Shown here one piece after another: positions 1 to 7,987 of a stretch of 45,088 nt of DNA. The position numbers and the translations under genes are program-made. Numbering within the stretch: the stretch's first letter is position 1; every line of letters starts with the position of its first letter. Source of the stretch: Elusimicrobiota bacterium (GTDB lineage Bacteria > Elusimicrobiota > Elusimicrobia > UBA1565 > UBA9628); assembly GCA_027406905.1 (NCBI GenBank), contig DAHZHT010000008.1, forward strand, positions 1-45,088, in the 5' to 3' direction. The notes below the pieces were generated by a model, which ran no database searches, had not been told where the DNA came from, and was given only the letters and a program-made list of their open reading frames with translations.

Positions 1-859
1 GGCCGCCCAAGGCTCCCGCCAAGTGAAGGCCCGGAACTTGCCAGCCGCCCAAATACAGGGCCGTCGCCAGACCCGAGACGACGATTGATTCGACAAAATC
101 AGTCATCAAAAACATCCCGAATTTCATTCCCGAGTATTCAACGTGGTAGCCGACGATTTCGCTTTCGCCTTCCGGAAGGTCAAAGGGAGTCCGTTTGGTT
201 TCAGCCGCCGCCGCCGTTAAAAAAAGCAGAAAACCCAGGGGCTGAAGAACAATGCCCCAAGCGGGAATAAATCCAAAGAGAAGATGCCCTTGCCAGAGAA
301 CCGCTTGCTGAAGGTCCAGGGTTCCGTAGACGAAAGCCACGCTGGAAAGAGTGGTCGCCAAGCACACTTCGTAGGCGATCATTTGGGAAGCTCCTCTCAA
401 GCCTCCGATCAGTCCGTAGTTGGAGGCGGAAGAATAGCCCGCCATTACGACTCCATGAACCCCCAAGGATAAAAGGCCGAGGACTAGTAAAAGTCCGTAG
501 GGGCTTTGAATCGGTTGAAGGCTGACTGAATGGCCAAAGGCCGTGATATTCCCGCCAAAGGGAAGAGCCGCCAGGCCTAAAAGCCCAAACCCCAGAGAAA
601 TTCCCGGCGCCATTGCGTAGAAAGGTTGACGGGCAAAGGGCGGGATATAGTCTTCTTTGGTCAACATCTTGAGCGCATCGGCCAGGGGATGGAAAAAGCC
701 GAGAACTCTAAAACCAAAAATTTCGGCTCGGTTGGCTCCGACGCGGTCTTGCAAAACGGCGCTTTGCTTTCTCTCAAGCCAGCCTAAAAATCCGGCGATG
801 TTAAGGCCGGTGGCGACGGCGAAAATAACTTTGACGGCGGTCCAGGCAACTGAGCTCAT
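1..859 (-). CDS. nuoH: NADH-quinone oxidoreductase subunit H (partial)
   Basis: Membrane subunit of complex I that joins the peripheral arm to the proton-pumping arm and helps form the quinone pocket. The reading frame starts with ATG at 859 and runs off the left edge, so about 286 N-terminal residues are visible. Early on it shows the family signature WLERKQSAVLQDRVGANRAE, then FHPLADALKMLTKEDY. Later come AAAAETKRTPFDLPEGESE and a hydrophobic stretch around LMTDFVE, the typical NuoH loop order. The start overlaps the nuoG stop by four bases (ATGA), so the two genes are co-transcribed and probably translationally coupled. The gene is missing from a simple stop-to-stop scan only because its end lies outside the window. 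Confidence 0.95.
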   Translation of the reverse strand, partial: MSSVAWTAVKVIFAVATGLNIAGFLGWLERKQSAVLQDRVGANRAEIFGFRVLGFFHPLADALKMLTKEDYIPPFARQPFYAMAPGISLGFGLLGLAALPFGGNITAFGHSVSLQPIQSPYGLLLVLGLLSLGVHGVVMAGYSSASNYGLIGGLRGASQMIAYEVCLATTLSSVAFVYGTLDLQQAVLWQGHLLFGFIPAWGIVLQPLGFLLFLTAAAAETKRTPFDLPEGESEIVGYHVEYSGMKFGMFLMTDFVESIVVSGLATALYLGGWQVPGLHLAGALGG

Positions 860-2379
860 TGGGATACTCCGGCGAGCGCGCGAGATTGCGCTTCTTTAAA
901 TTTTTGCTGAATCTTCTGTAGTATGTTCCAGTCTGGCAAGGCCTCTCCCAGAGGAAGAAGGGCTTGCTCATACTTTTGAACCTTGCCCTCGAAATTGGTG
1001 AAATGCCCTTCTTCTTCCGCGTAAGAAGTCGCGGGGAGGCGGTAATGCGCCCAGTTGCCGATACCGGTTTTATAGGGGCTTTGAAAAACAATTAAGTCCA
1101 GTTTCTCAAAAAGGGCTTTCGTTTTTTCTTTCCAAGCCTTTTGCGCGTCGCGCTCTAAAATATAGAGACCCCAGATTCTTCCGGATTCAATTTTTTGCGC
1201 GAGACTTTCCCAAGATTCGGATTTGATCGCGCTTCCAAACCCTAAGGCCTCTCCGCCTTTGAGATTAGGGGTTTTTTCTTTTTTTCGCAATAAGGAGTCT
1301 TCCTCGCCTATTTGATCCGGCTCTGGAGAAAATAGAAAATGGGAAACCCCAAGCGCGCCAACGAAGAAATTCTTGAACTCCACCCAGTCTTCATTCGACA
1401 AAAACCCGGAGGCGATGACCGCCAGACCGTTTTTCCCTTTTTCCGCGATGCCCTTGGCTAAGGATTCTGAAATTTCAGAAAGAGCGGCGTCCCAGGAAAT
1501 TTCCATCGGAGAAGGTTTTAGGCGAAGAACCTTACCCAACCGATCTTCGTCTAATTTAGAACAACCGTAGCGGCCTTCATCGCATATCCAGTAGCCGTTG
1601 ACCTCCGGATTATGCCGCGGCTTAATTCTGGCCGCGCGGCGGCCTTCATTGTGCCAAGGGCGCTTGGTATTAGTGTGAAGAGATATGTTGCACCCGCGGC
1701 TGCATCCGGGGCAGATGGAATTGGTTTTATCCAAATACCATACGCGGACCTTGTATCTAAAATCGCGATCGGTTAAGGCTCCAACGGGACAGATATCAAC
1801 GACGTTTCCGGAATAGGGGTTGTCTAATGTTTTTCCCGGAGTTAAATCGATGACTTCCTTGTGCCCGCGGCCAAAAATTCCCAGCTCGTGGGTTTTGGTG
1901 ACTTCCGCCGTAAAGCGCGTGCATCTTGTACAGAGAACGCATCTTTCCTGGTCGAGCATCACATGGGGTCCGATGGGAATGCGCTTTTTTTTGTGCAATT
2001 TGTTTTCCCGAACCTGACTTTCGTATTGTCCATGCTTCATGTAATAATCTTGAAGTCCGCACTCGCCGGCTTGATCGCAAACTGGACAATCCAAAGGATG
2101 GTTGACGAGATGAAGTTCCAGGGCTGAAGAGCGCGCTCGAAGGGCTTGAGGGCTGTTGGAATGGACCACCATTCCTTCCTTGACCGGGAGCCGGCAAGAA
2201 ACCATCGGTTTTGGCGCTCCTTCGACTTCGACGACGCAAAGGCGGCAGTTTCCGGGGTTCCCGAGAGAAGGATGATAGCAGTAATGTGGAATTTCAGTTC
2301 CGACTTTTCTTGCCGCGTCTATGACAAGAGAGCCTTCCGAGGCTTCGACTTTCTTTCCGTCAAGAGTAAACTGAGCCAT
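856..2379 (-). CDS. nuoG: NADH-quinone oxidoreductase subunit G
   Basis: Iron-sulfur subunit of complex I that carries electrons from the NADH site towards the membrane arm. The N-terminal 2Fe-2S ligands are C34, C45, C48 and C62. The His-Cys cluster is H94, C98, C101 and C107. A 4Fe-4S set follows at C147, C150, C153 and C197. A CxxCxxxC motif at 223-230 with C266 corresponds to the extra N7-type cluster and the start of the molybdopterin-oxidoreductase-like domain. At 507 residues it is much shorter than the roughly 900-residue E. coli protein, because the C-terminal domain is reduced. The ATG start has AAGGA upstream. It overlaps nuoH by four bases. Confidence 0.95.
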   Translation of the reverse strand: MAQFTLDGKKVEASEGSLVIDAARKVGTEIPHYCYHPSLGNPGNCRLCVVEVEGAPKPMVSCRLPVKEGMVVHSNSPQALRARSSALELHLVNHPLDCPVCDQAGECGLQDYYMKHGQYESQVRENKLHKKKRIPIGPHVMLDQERCVLCTRCTRFTAEVTKTHELGIFGRGHKEVIDLTPGKTLDNPYSGNVVDICPVGALTDRDFRYKVRVWYLDKTNSICPGCSRGCNISLHTNTKRPWHNEGRRAARIKPRHNPEVNGYWICDEGRYGCSKLDEDRLGKVLRLKPSPMEISWDAALSEISESLAKGIAEKGKNGLAVIASGFLSNEDWVEFKNFFVGALGVSHFLFSPEPDQIGEEDSLLRKKEKTPNLKGGEALGFGSAIKSESWESLAQKIESGRIWGLYILERDAQKAWKEKTKALFEKLDLIVFQSPYKTGIGNWAHYRLPATSYAEEEGHFTNFEGKVQKYEQALLPLGEALPDWNILQKIQQKFKEAQSRALAGVSQ

Positions 2380-2457
2380 GGTTTCTATCCTTAAGCCTTT
2401 AAAAAATTTGAACCTAAGATAACTTTAGAATTTTATGGAGATTTAGTCCAGAGGCAT

Positions 2458-2910
2458 TTAGCGGGCGTTTTCGACATGCTTAATGGCTTGAAGAGCCACG
2501 CGCCTGACTTCATCGCGTATTTGAGGCGAGTCCAGGTCCGCGGGCGAGAACCATTTCATGTCGCGGCTTTCCTGAATGGAAAACTTTTCCCGGCCCCCGA
2601 TCGCTTCGCAAAAGTAAATGAGATCGAAATGAATTCCGTGTCCGGGCAATGTTTCCATCTGGAAGTGGTTGGGAACATGGAGAAACTTAACGTCTTTTTC
2701 CTCGGGAGGCGGGGAAATCAAGGGCGATAGAATTTTAACTTTAAGTCCGGTCTCTTCCCATACTTCCCGCATGAGAGCTTCAACCGGGTTTTCGTTTTCT
2801 TCAATGTGCCCCCCAGGCGGGAGCCAAAAGCCTAATTTCTTGTGGAGTAATAGAAGCGTTTTCCCGTCTTTAACGACATATCCCGTGGCGACAAAGTGAG
2901 ACCCCGTCAT
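2458..2910 (-). CDS. NUDIX hydrolase
   Basis: Small hydrolase of nucleoside diphosphates linked to another moiety; the true substrate cannot be read from sequence. A complete Nudix box is present, beginning GHIEEN and ending REVWEETGL, with the Gx5Ex7REVxEExGL spacing. I start it at the ATG at 2910 rather than further upstream, because this ATG overlaps the stop of the preceding hydrolase gene by four bases (ATGA). It also starts just before the conserved first strand (FVATGYVV). That gives 150 residues, a normal length for a single-domain Nudix protein. It is translationally coupled to the alpha/beta hydrolase; whether the two act in one pathway is unknown. Confidence 0.85.
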   Translation of the reverse strand: MTGSHFVATGYVVKDGKTLLLLHKKLGFWLPPGGHIEENENPVEALMREVWEETGLKVKILSPLISPPPEEKDVKFLHVPNHFQMETLPGHGIHFDLIYFCEAIGGREKFSIQESRDMKWFSPADLDSPQIRDEVRRVALQAIKHVENAR

Positions 2911-3716
2911 AGAGAGACCAGTTTCCGAGTGAAATGAAAAATCGCTTCTGCCGTCTTTTCTGGCGCGTCCAAGGGCACATGATGATAGGATCTCGGAATT
3001 TCCAGACATTCGCTCCTGACTATTTGTTGGCAAACTTTTTTAATATCTTCCCGGTCCATAATCGGGCTTAACTCTCCGCGGACTATCAAGCTGGGCGTTT
3101 GAATCCGAGGTAAAAGCGGCCAGACAGACTCGTAGCGAGTTAAAAACGCTCTCCAATCGCATTTCCAGCCAAAGCCTTTTTTCCAGGGCCTGATTAGATT
3201 TTTGGCCAATTCTCTCATTTCTGGTTCGGAGAGATTGGTTTCTCGCGGTTGGAGATGAAAGCGGCTAATCATCGCTTCTTGACTTGAAAAAACGGGTTGG
3301 CGAAATCTCGCGAGTTTTGAGAATCTTGGACTAGACTCTTTCACGCGGGGCATGAAATCTATGGCGATGAGGCCTTCTAAAACAGAATTTTCTCGGGAAG
3401 CGTATTCGACGCTGATTCGGGCTCCCAGGGAGTGCCCCACGAGAATAAATTTATTCCAATTGAGAAATTTCCTGGCTTCGTCGATATTCGATAGAAATAA
3501 TTCCATCGTATATTGCCCGTCTTTAGCCCAGGCGCTGTCTCCGTGACCCGAGAGGTCTAGGGCCGCGACTTCAAAATCGTCTTTGAGTAACGGGCAAACC
3601 TTGTCCCACCAAGACACGCTTCCGGCAAGTCCATGAACCAAGAGGACTGGCCGTCCGGTCCCGCCCCAATGAGAGATGTGAAGGCGGCTTTTTGGAGTTG
3701 TTAGGGATTTAATCAT
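2907..3716 (-). CDS. alpha/beta-fold hydrolase
   Basis: Probable cytoplasmic esterase or related hydrolase. The oxyanion-hole region LLVHGLAGS lies near residue 30. The nucleophile elbow is GHSLGA. A C-terminal HHVPLDAPE supplies the candidate catalytic histidine. The overall order and the length of about 269 residues fit the Abhydrolase_1 family. A TTG two codons upstream could also start it, but the ATG at 3716 is the simpler choice; no strong ribosome binding site separates them. The gene follows a stem-loop behind the pilin gene and overlaps the NUDIX gene by four bases. The substrate is unknown. Confidence 0.8.
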   Translation of the reverse strand: MIKSLTTPKSRLHISHWGGTGRPVLLVHGLAGSVSWWDKVCPLLKDDFEVAALDLSGHGDSAWAKDGQYTMELFLSNIDEARKFLNWNKFILVGHSLGARISVEYASRENSVLEGLIAIDFMPRVKESSPRFSKLARFRQPVFSSQEAMISRFHLQPRETNLSEPEMRELAKNLIRPWKKGFGWKCDWRAFLTRYESVWPLLPRIQTPSLIVRGELSPIMDREDIKKVCQQIVRSECLEIPRSYHHVPLDAPEKTAEAIFHFTRKLVSL

Positions 3717-3726
3717 CGTCAAGAAG

Positions 3727-3753
3727 AAGGGCCCCTCTTGGGGAGGGGCCCTT
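3727..3753 (-). terminator. strong GC-rich stem-loop after the pilin gene
   Basis: AAGGGCCCCTC (3727-3737) pairs perfectly with GAGGGGCCCTT (3743-3753) around a five-base loop. It sits 23 bases past the pilin stop codon and just before the hydrolase start. On the minus strand it is followed only by a short C/T tract rather than a run of T. It may therefore act as a partial terminator or a 3'-end stabiliser for the abundant pilin mRNA. Confidence 0.6.
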
Positions 3754-3776
3754 GACCCATCTGGTTTAACTTAGAA

Positions 3777-4247
3777 TTAGTAGGTCGTCCAGGTTGTGCC
3801 GTGGGTATCGGTATGCGTGCAGTTAACCCACACTCCGCCGTAGTTTCCATCGGTTGAAAGGCTGTCGTAGAGCCATTCTCCAGCTCCAGATCCTTCCGAT
3901 GCCGCTCCAGGGCCGCCGCCGGCTGTCTGGTTGACATCAAGAGACGTAGCCGTGTGATACGGAGGAATGGTCGAGTTCGGGATGACTGACAGATACTTTC
4001 CGTTGACGGTGAGCCCCGGGAGGTCCGTCGGATAAACCCCGGTATTATCTCCGTAATAGATGCTCAGCGCCGAGCGGATCCCTGACAGGTTTCCTTTCGT
4101 CGCTCCTTCCTGAGACTGTCTGATAAGATTCGCGAACTTCGGTATGGCGATAGCCGCCAAAATACCGATAATAGCAACCACGATCATTAACTCAATGAGC
4201 GTGAATCCCGAAGCCCGCGCTCCTTTCACTGCCTTTGTTTCATTCAT
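3777..4247 (-). CDS. type IV pilin-like protein
   Basis: Structural subunit of a type IV pilus or pseudopilus. The N-terminal class III signal is a short basic leader ending in G before FTLIELMIVVAIIGILAAIA, with Glu5 of the mature protein, as required for prepilin peptidase processing and helix packing. The remaining sequence is a Gly/Ser/Thr-rich globular head of about 115 residues. At 156 residues it is a typical short major-pilin-like protein of the kind abundant in Elusimicrobia. An AAGGGGG ribosome binding site precedes the ATG. It seems to be a single-gene transcript. The retraction ATPase pilT at 25.7 kb is a plausible functional partner; the assembly ATPase and secretin are not in the window. 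Confidence 0.92.
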   Translation of the reverse strand: MNETKAVKGARASGFTLIELMIVVAIIGILAAIAIPKFANLIRQSQEGATKGNLSGIRSALSIYYGDNTGVYPTDLPGLTVNGKYLSVIPNSTIPPYHTATSLDVNQTAGGGPGAASEGSGAGEWLYDSLSTDGNYGGVWVNCTHTDTHGTTWTTY

Positions 4248-4351
4248 GGTATGACCCCCTTTTCGCCGTTATAATGAATCACGGGGAAAAATAGCCGTAT
4301 CGGCGAATTCTGTCACCCATGACCTGCTTTCCAAAGAGTATATCCCTAAAA

Positions 4352-5776
4352 TTACGCTTTGTCAATCCCTTCGAATATGAGTTTGTTGACCAAGGCGGGA
4401 TTGGCTTTTCCCTTGGATAATTTCATCACCGCGCCAACTAGAGCGCCTGCGGCTTGTTTTTTCCCGCCCTTGATATCTAATATCGCCTTCGGGTTTGAGG
4501 CGAGAGCCTCTTGGACCCAATTCCGTAAAATTTTTTCGTCTAAAACCTGGGCCAAGCCTTTTTCTTCCACTAGAATCTTCGGGTCTTTTTTTGATTCAAG
4601 AATCTCGGGATAAAGTTCTTTGGCCTGGTTAATAGTAATGGTTTTTTGACGGCAAAGGGCGACTAGAGAAGCCATCTGCTCTGGCGCGATTGGAGTAAAA
4701 TCAGGGATGTTCATGATGAGCTTGGCCAACACCTCCGCGTCATTTTGCGCTTCAGAAGATTTCAAAACCTGGATAAAATAATCGGAGATGACTCGGTCGG
4801 AGACCAAGACCTCGGCTTCATAAGGAGATAAATGGTAGTCCGAGACAAAGCGCTCGCGGCGGGCTTGGGGGAGTTCTGGAATTTCGGATTTAATTTTTTC
4901 GCTCCATTCCGGGGTGATGTCGATGGGAACCAGATCCGGATCGGGGAAATAGCGATAATCGTGGGCTTCTTCTTTTGAGCGCATCGAGACGGTTTCTTTT
5001 CCGTTCCAAAGGCGCGTTTCCTGGATGATTTTCCCGCCTGAAGAAAGAACGTCGGCTTGGCGCAGAAATTCATATTCCAAGGCGTCCTTGACGTTCTTAA
5101 ATGAATTGAGATTTTTGATTTCGGCCCGCGTGCCAAGTTTCTTGGAGCCTTTTGGCCTTAGAGAAATATTGGCGTCGCATCTCATTTCGCCTTTTTCCAT
5201 GTCGCAGTTGGAAACGCCGGCGTATTGGAGAATTTCTTTGAGGCTGTTTAGATAAGCGTAGGCTTCGTCGCTTGAAAAAATTTCCGGCTTTGAGACGATT
5301 TCAATGAGAGGAACCCCGCCGCGGTTGAAATCAACCAGGGAATAATTCAAGGCCTGAGAGCCGATGGCATGGAGAAGTTTTCCCGCGTCTTCTTCCATAT
5401 GAATGCGCGCCAGTTCGACGATTTTCGTTTTTCCGTCTTTGAGGCGCAAGGGGACTTCTCCGCCCAAACAAAAAGGTTCGTCATATTGAGAGATTTGATA
5501 GGCCTTCGGCAGATCGGGATAGAAATAATTTTTGCGCGCGAAAATGGATTTGTGCGCGAGCTTTCCATTTAAAGCTAAAGCCGCCTTGAAGGCCAATTCC
5601 ACGGCTTTTTTATTGAGAACCGGCAAGGCCCCGGGTTGGCCGGTGCAGACCGGACAAACACGGCTATTGGGGGGAGCGCCGAAGCCGTCGTTGGAACAGG
5701 CGCAAAAGAGTTTTGTTTTTGTCGCGAGCTGAACATGGACTTCGAGCCCGACGACCATTTCAAAAGATTCTGTCAT
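4352..5776 (-). CDS. gatB: Asp-tRNA(Asn)/Glu-tRNA(Gln) amidotransferase subunit B
   Basis: tRNA-binding kinase subunit of GatCAB, which phosphorylates and amidates misacylated Glu-tRNA(Gln) or Asp-tRNA(Asn). The protein opens with VVGLEVHVQL. The zinc-site cysteines FCACSND and VCPVCTGQPGALP follow, then FARKNYFYPDLPKAYQISQY, the catalytic-core signature. The C-terminal YqeY-like tRNA-binding tail ends at LIFEGIDKA. I start at the ATG at 5776 because GGAAGGAA lies immediately upstream; the frame could open seven codons earlier, but that would overlap this ribosome binding site. It is the last gene of the pcrA-gatC-gatA-NUDIX-gatB cluster. Confidence 0.95.
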   Translation of the reverse strand: MTESFEMVVGLEVHVQLATKTKLFCACSNDGFGAPPNSRVCPVCTGQPGALPVLNKKAVELAFKAALALNGKLAHKSIFARKNYFYPDLPKAYQISQYDEPFCLGGEVPLRLKDGKTKIVELARIHMEEDAGKLLHAIGSQALNYSLVDFNRGGVPLIEIVSKPEIFSSDEAYAYLNSLKEILQYAGVSNCDMEKGEMRCDANISLRPKGSKKLGTRAEIKNLNSFKNVKDALEYEFLRQADVLSSGGKIIQETRLWNGKETVSMRSKEEAHDYRYFPDPDLVPIDITPEWSEKIKSEIPELPQARRERFVSDYHLSPYEAEVLVSDRVISDYFIQVLKSSEAQNDAEVLAKLIMNIPDFTPIAPEQMASLVALCRQKTITINQAKELYPEILESKKDPKILVEEKGLAQVLDEKILRNWVQEALASNPKAILDIKGGKKQAAGALVGAVMKLSKGKANPALVNKLIFEGIDKA

Positions 5777-5827
5777 GGTTTCCTTCCATTCTATCATTGA
5801 ACCAACTATTTCTTCGCTTAGGCTCAG

Positions 5828-6232
5828 TCATAGTTTTTTCCAAAGGTCTAAAAGTCTAAGGTCTGATTTGTATTTGAGCCTTTTCCCGGCGATTTTGGGG
5901 CTGAGCCATTGGGCCGAGAGAATTTCCCCCGCCATCGGGCGCCCTGATTTTAAAAGCGGTTCCATGAGATACCAGCGTACGGTTTTAGAGACCGGCTTGT
6001 CGTTTCTTTTAAAACTATAGCGGGCGAGAAAAAAGGGGCGTATAATTTTGCATTCCCATCCGGTCTCTTCCCAAACCTCTCTAAGAGCGGCTTTTTTAGG
6101 AGTTTCGTTTTTTTCGATATGTCCTTTTGGAAAAGTCCAAACTTTTTTCCCCATGAGATTCTTGACGCGGACCAGCATAAGCTTGCCATTTTTACTGAGA
6201 ATGCCTCCCGCTGATTTTTCTTTGAGGTTCAT
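5828..6232 (-). CDS. NUDIX hydrolase between gatA and gatB
   Basis: 134-residue single-domain NUDIX protein. The Nudix box GHIEKNETPKKAALREVWEE plus TG is complete. The N-terminal SAGGILSKNG strand and the WTFPKGHIE entry resemble the diadenosine-polyphosphate and bis(5'-nucleosyl) hydrolase (AP4A) branch of the family. The start lies four bases after the gatA stop, so it belongs to the same operon. AP4A is a by-product of aminoacyl-tRNA synthetases, so a link with the flanking tRNA-amidation genes is attractive, but that is inference from position only. Confidence 0.85.
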   Translation of the reverse strand: MNLKEKSAGGILSKNGKLMLVRVKNLMGKKVWTFPKGHIEKNETPKKAALREVWEETGWECKIIRPFFLARYSFKRNDKPVSKTVRWYLMEPLLKSGRPMAGEILSAQWLSPKIAGKRLKYKSDLRLLDLWKKL

Positions 6233-6236
6233 GAGG

Positions 6237-7691
6237 CTAATTGAGCTGCGGGAAATTGACGGCCTTTTCCACGGTGGCCGCGAGCGCCAATAGTTTTTCG
6301 TCTTGGAAGGCCGGAGCGATTAGCTGGAGCCCGATAGGCAAATGGTCTTTGGTTAGCCCGCAGGGAACAGAGAGGCTGGCATTTCCGGCGAGATTAGAAG
6401 GTATCGTAAAGATATCCGATAGATACATCGCCACCGGGTCGGATGATTTTTCGCCGAATTTAAAGGCGGCCGTTGGAGTGGTGGGGGTGGCTAGAAAATC
6501 GACTTCCTTAAAAACGTTTTCAAAATCTTGCGCGATCAGAGTCCGCGCTTTTTGCGCTTGGTTATAATAGGCGTCGTAATAGCCCGAGCTTAGGGCGTAG
6601 GTACCCAGCATGATTCGCCTTTTCACCTCGGGGCCAAAACCTTCCCCGCGGGTTTTTTCGTAGAGTTCCGAAAGACTTCTCGCGTCCTGCGCGTGGTGTC
6701 CATAGCGCACTCCGTCAAAGCGAGCCAGATTGGAGGCGGCTTCGGATGGCGCGATGATGTAATACGTCGCTACGGCGTAAGCGGTATGCGGCAGAGAGAC
6801 GTCTTTGACTTCAGCGCCGATGGTTTTTAGGAAATTGACGGCGTTCCAAACGGATTTCCGGATTTCGGGGTCAAGGCCCTCGGCGAAATATTCCCGCGGC
6901 ATTCCGATTCTAAGGCCGCGGGCGCTCTCAAGCGGCGCTCCCGAAAAATGGGTGGCGGCTTGTGGAGACGATGTCGAATCCTTTAAATCGTGTCCCGCGA
7001 TAGAGGATAATAAAAGCGCGGCGTCCTCGACACTTCGGGCCATGGGGCCGATTTGGTCAAGAGACGAGGCAAAGGCGATAAGGCCATAGCGGGAGACCTG
7101 TCCGTAGGTTGGCTTAAGACCCACTAAGCCGCAGAAAGCGGCGGGTTGCCTGATAGAACCTCCGGTGTCCGAGCCCAAGGATAAAGGCGCCATTTTGGCC
7201 GCGACCGCGGCGGCCGAGCCTCCCGAAGAGCCCCCGGGGACGGCGTCTAAATTCCAGGGATTTTTAGTCTTAAAGAAAGCGGAATTTTCGTTCGATGAGC
7301 CCATCGCAAATTCATCGAGATTGGTTTTTCCGATAATGACGGCGTCTTCTTCTTTGAGTTTCGCGATGATACTCGCGTCGTAAGGGGCCATAAAGCCCTT
7401 GAGAATTTTAGAGGCGCAGGTGGTTTCAACGCCTTTGACTAAAATATTGTCTTTGATGGCGATTGGAACTCCGGCTAATTTGCCGAGCTTTTTCCCCTGA
7501 GCCCTTTTTGAGTCAATTTGGCGGGCAACCTTAAGCGCGTGTTCTTCTAAGACCGCGATAAAGGCCTTGACCTTGGAGTCTTCGGATTTAATGCGGCTTA
7601 AGTGCGCCGTGGCGACTTCTTCGGCCTTCAAACTTCCGTCCGAGACGTTTTTGGCGATTTGAGCGGCTGAGAGCGAAGTTAAATGGTTCAT
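6237..7691 (-). CDS. gatA: Asp-tRNA(Asn)/Glu-tRNA(Gln) amidotransferase subunit A
   Basis: Glutaminase subunit of GatCAB; it hydrolyses glutamine and delivers ammonia to the tRNA-bound Glu or Asp held by GatB. The amidase-signature triad is visible as K80 (VPIAIKDNI), cis-S155 in GGSSGGSAA and nucleophile S179 in SDTGGSIRQP. The glycine-rich signature leads into PAAFCGLVGLKPTYG. The 484-residue length matches the family. The ATG overlaps the gatC stop by four bases, and the stop lies four bases before a NUDIX gene. Its presence implies indirect formation of Gln-tRNA and/or Asn-tRNA. Confidence 0.96.
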   Translation of the reverse strand: MNHLTSLSAAQIAKNVSDGSLKAEEVATAHLSRIKSEDSKVKAFIAVLEEHALKVARQIDSKRAQGKKLGKLAGVPIAIKDNILVKGVETTCASKILKGFMAPYDASIIAKLKEEDAVIIGKTNLDEFAMGSSNENSAFFKTKNPWNLDAVPGGSSGGSAAAVAAKMAPLSLGSDTGGSIRQPAAFCGLVGLKPTYGQVSRYGLIAFASSLDQIGPMARSVEDAALLLSSIAGHDLKDSTSSPQAATHFSGAPLESARGLRIGMPREYFAEGLDPEIRKSVWNAVNFLKTIGAEVKDVSLPHTAYAVATYYIIAPSEAASNLARFDGVRYGHHAQDARSLSELYEKTRGEGFGPEVKRRIMLGTYALSSGYYDAYYNQAQKARTLIAQDFENVFKEVDFLATPTTPTAAFKFGEKSSDPVAMYLSDIFTIPSNLAGNASLSVPCGLTKDHLPIGLQLIAPAFQDEKLLALAATVEKAVNFPQLN

Positions 7692-7987
7692 TCGATTATT
7701 TTAGGAACTTTGAAATAAGGGCCGTCTTTTTCCGGCGCGTTATCAATGAGGGCGTTCATGTTATCAAACGGAGACGCTTGATCCTCGCGCAAGGCGTTTT
7801 TGAGACCCAGGACTGAAGAGGTCGGGGGCACGTTTTCCACATTTAAGCGGGACAATTCCGCGATCGAGTCCAAGATTTTGACGAATTGCGATTGGTAGAG
7901 GGAAACTTCATCGGCGGACAAAGACAATTTAGCCAAGGTCGCGATTTTAAGCACGTCTTCTTTCGTAATCGGAGAAGATTTTTCCAT
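7688..7987 (-). CDS. gatC: Asp-tRNA(Asn)/Glu-tRNA(Gln) amidotransferase subunit C
   Basis: Small belt subunit that stabilises the GatA-GatB contact. Recognisable features are the opening ITKEDVLKIATLAKLSLS, then LYQSQFVKILDSIAELSRLN and the C-terminal ALREDQ...NAPEKDGPYFKVPKIIE. I start at the ATG at 7987, which shares its A with the TGA of the upstream helicase (TGATG), rather than at the TTG one codon earlier. This gives 99 residues, the normal size. Coupled overlaps on both sides place it firmly in the operon. Confidence 0.93.
   Translation of the reverse strand: MEKSSPITKEDVLKIATLAKLSLSADEVSLYQSQFVKILDSIAELSRLNVENVPPTSSVLGLKNALREDQASPFDNMNALIDNAPEKDGPYFKVPKIIE

Noticed and set aside
2911..3033. 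upstream start for the first NUDIX gene
   Set aside because: It extends deep into the hydrolase gene in another frame; the ATGA overlap at 2910 fits the operon style.
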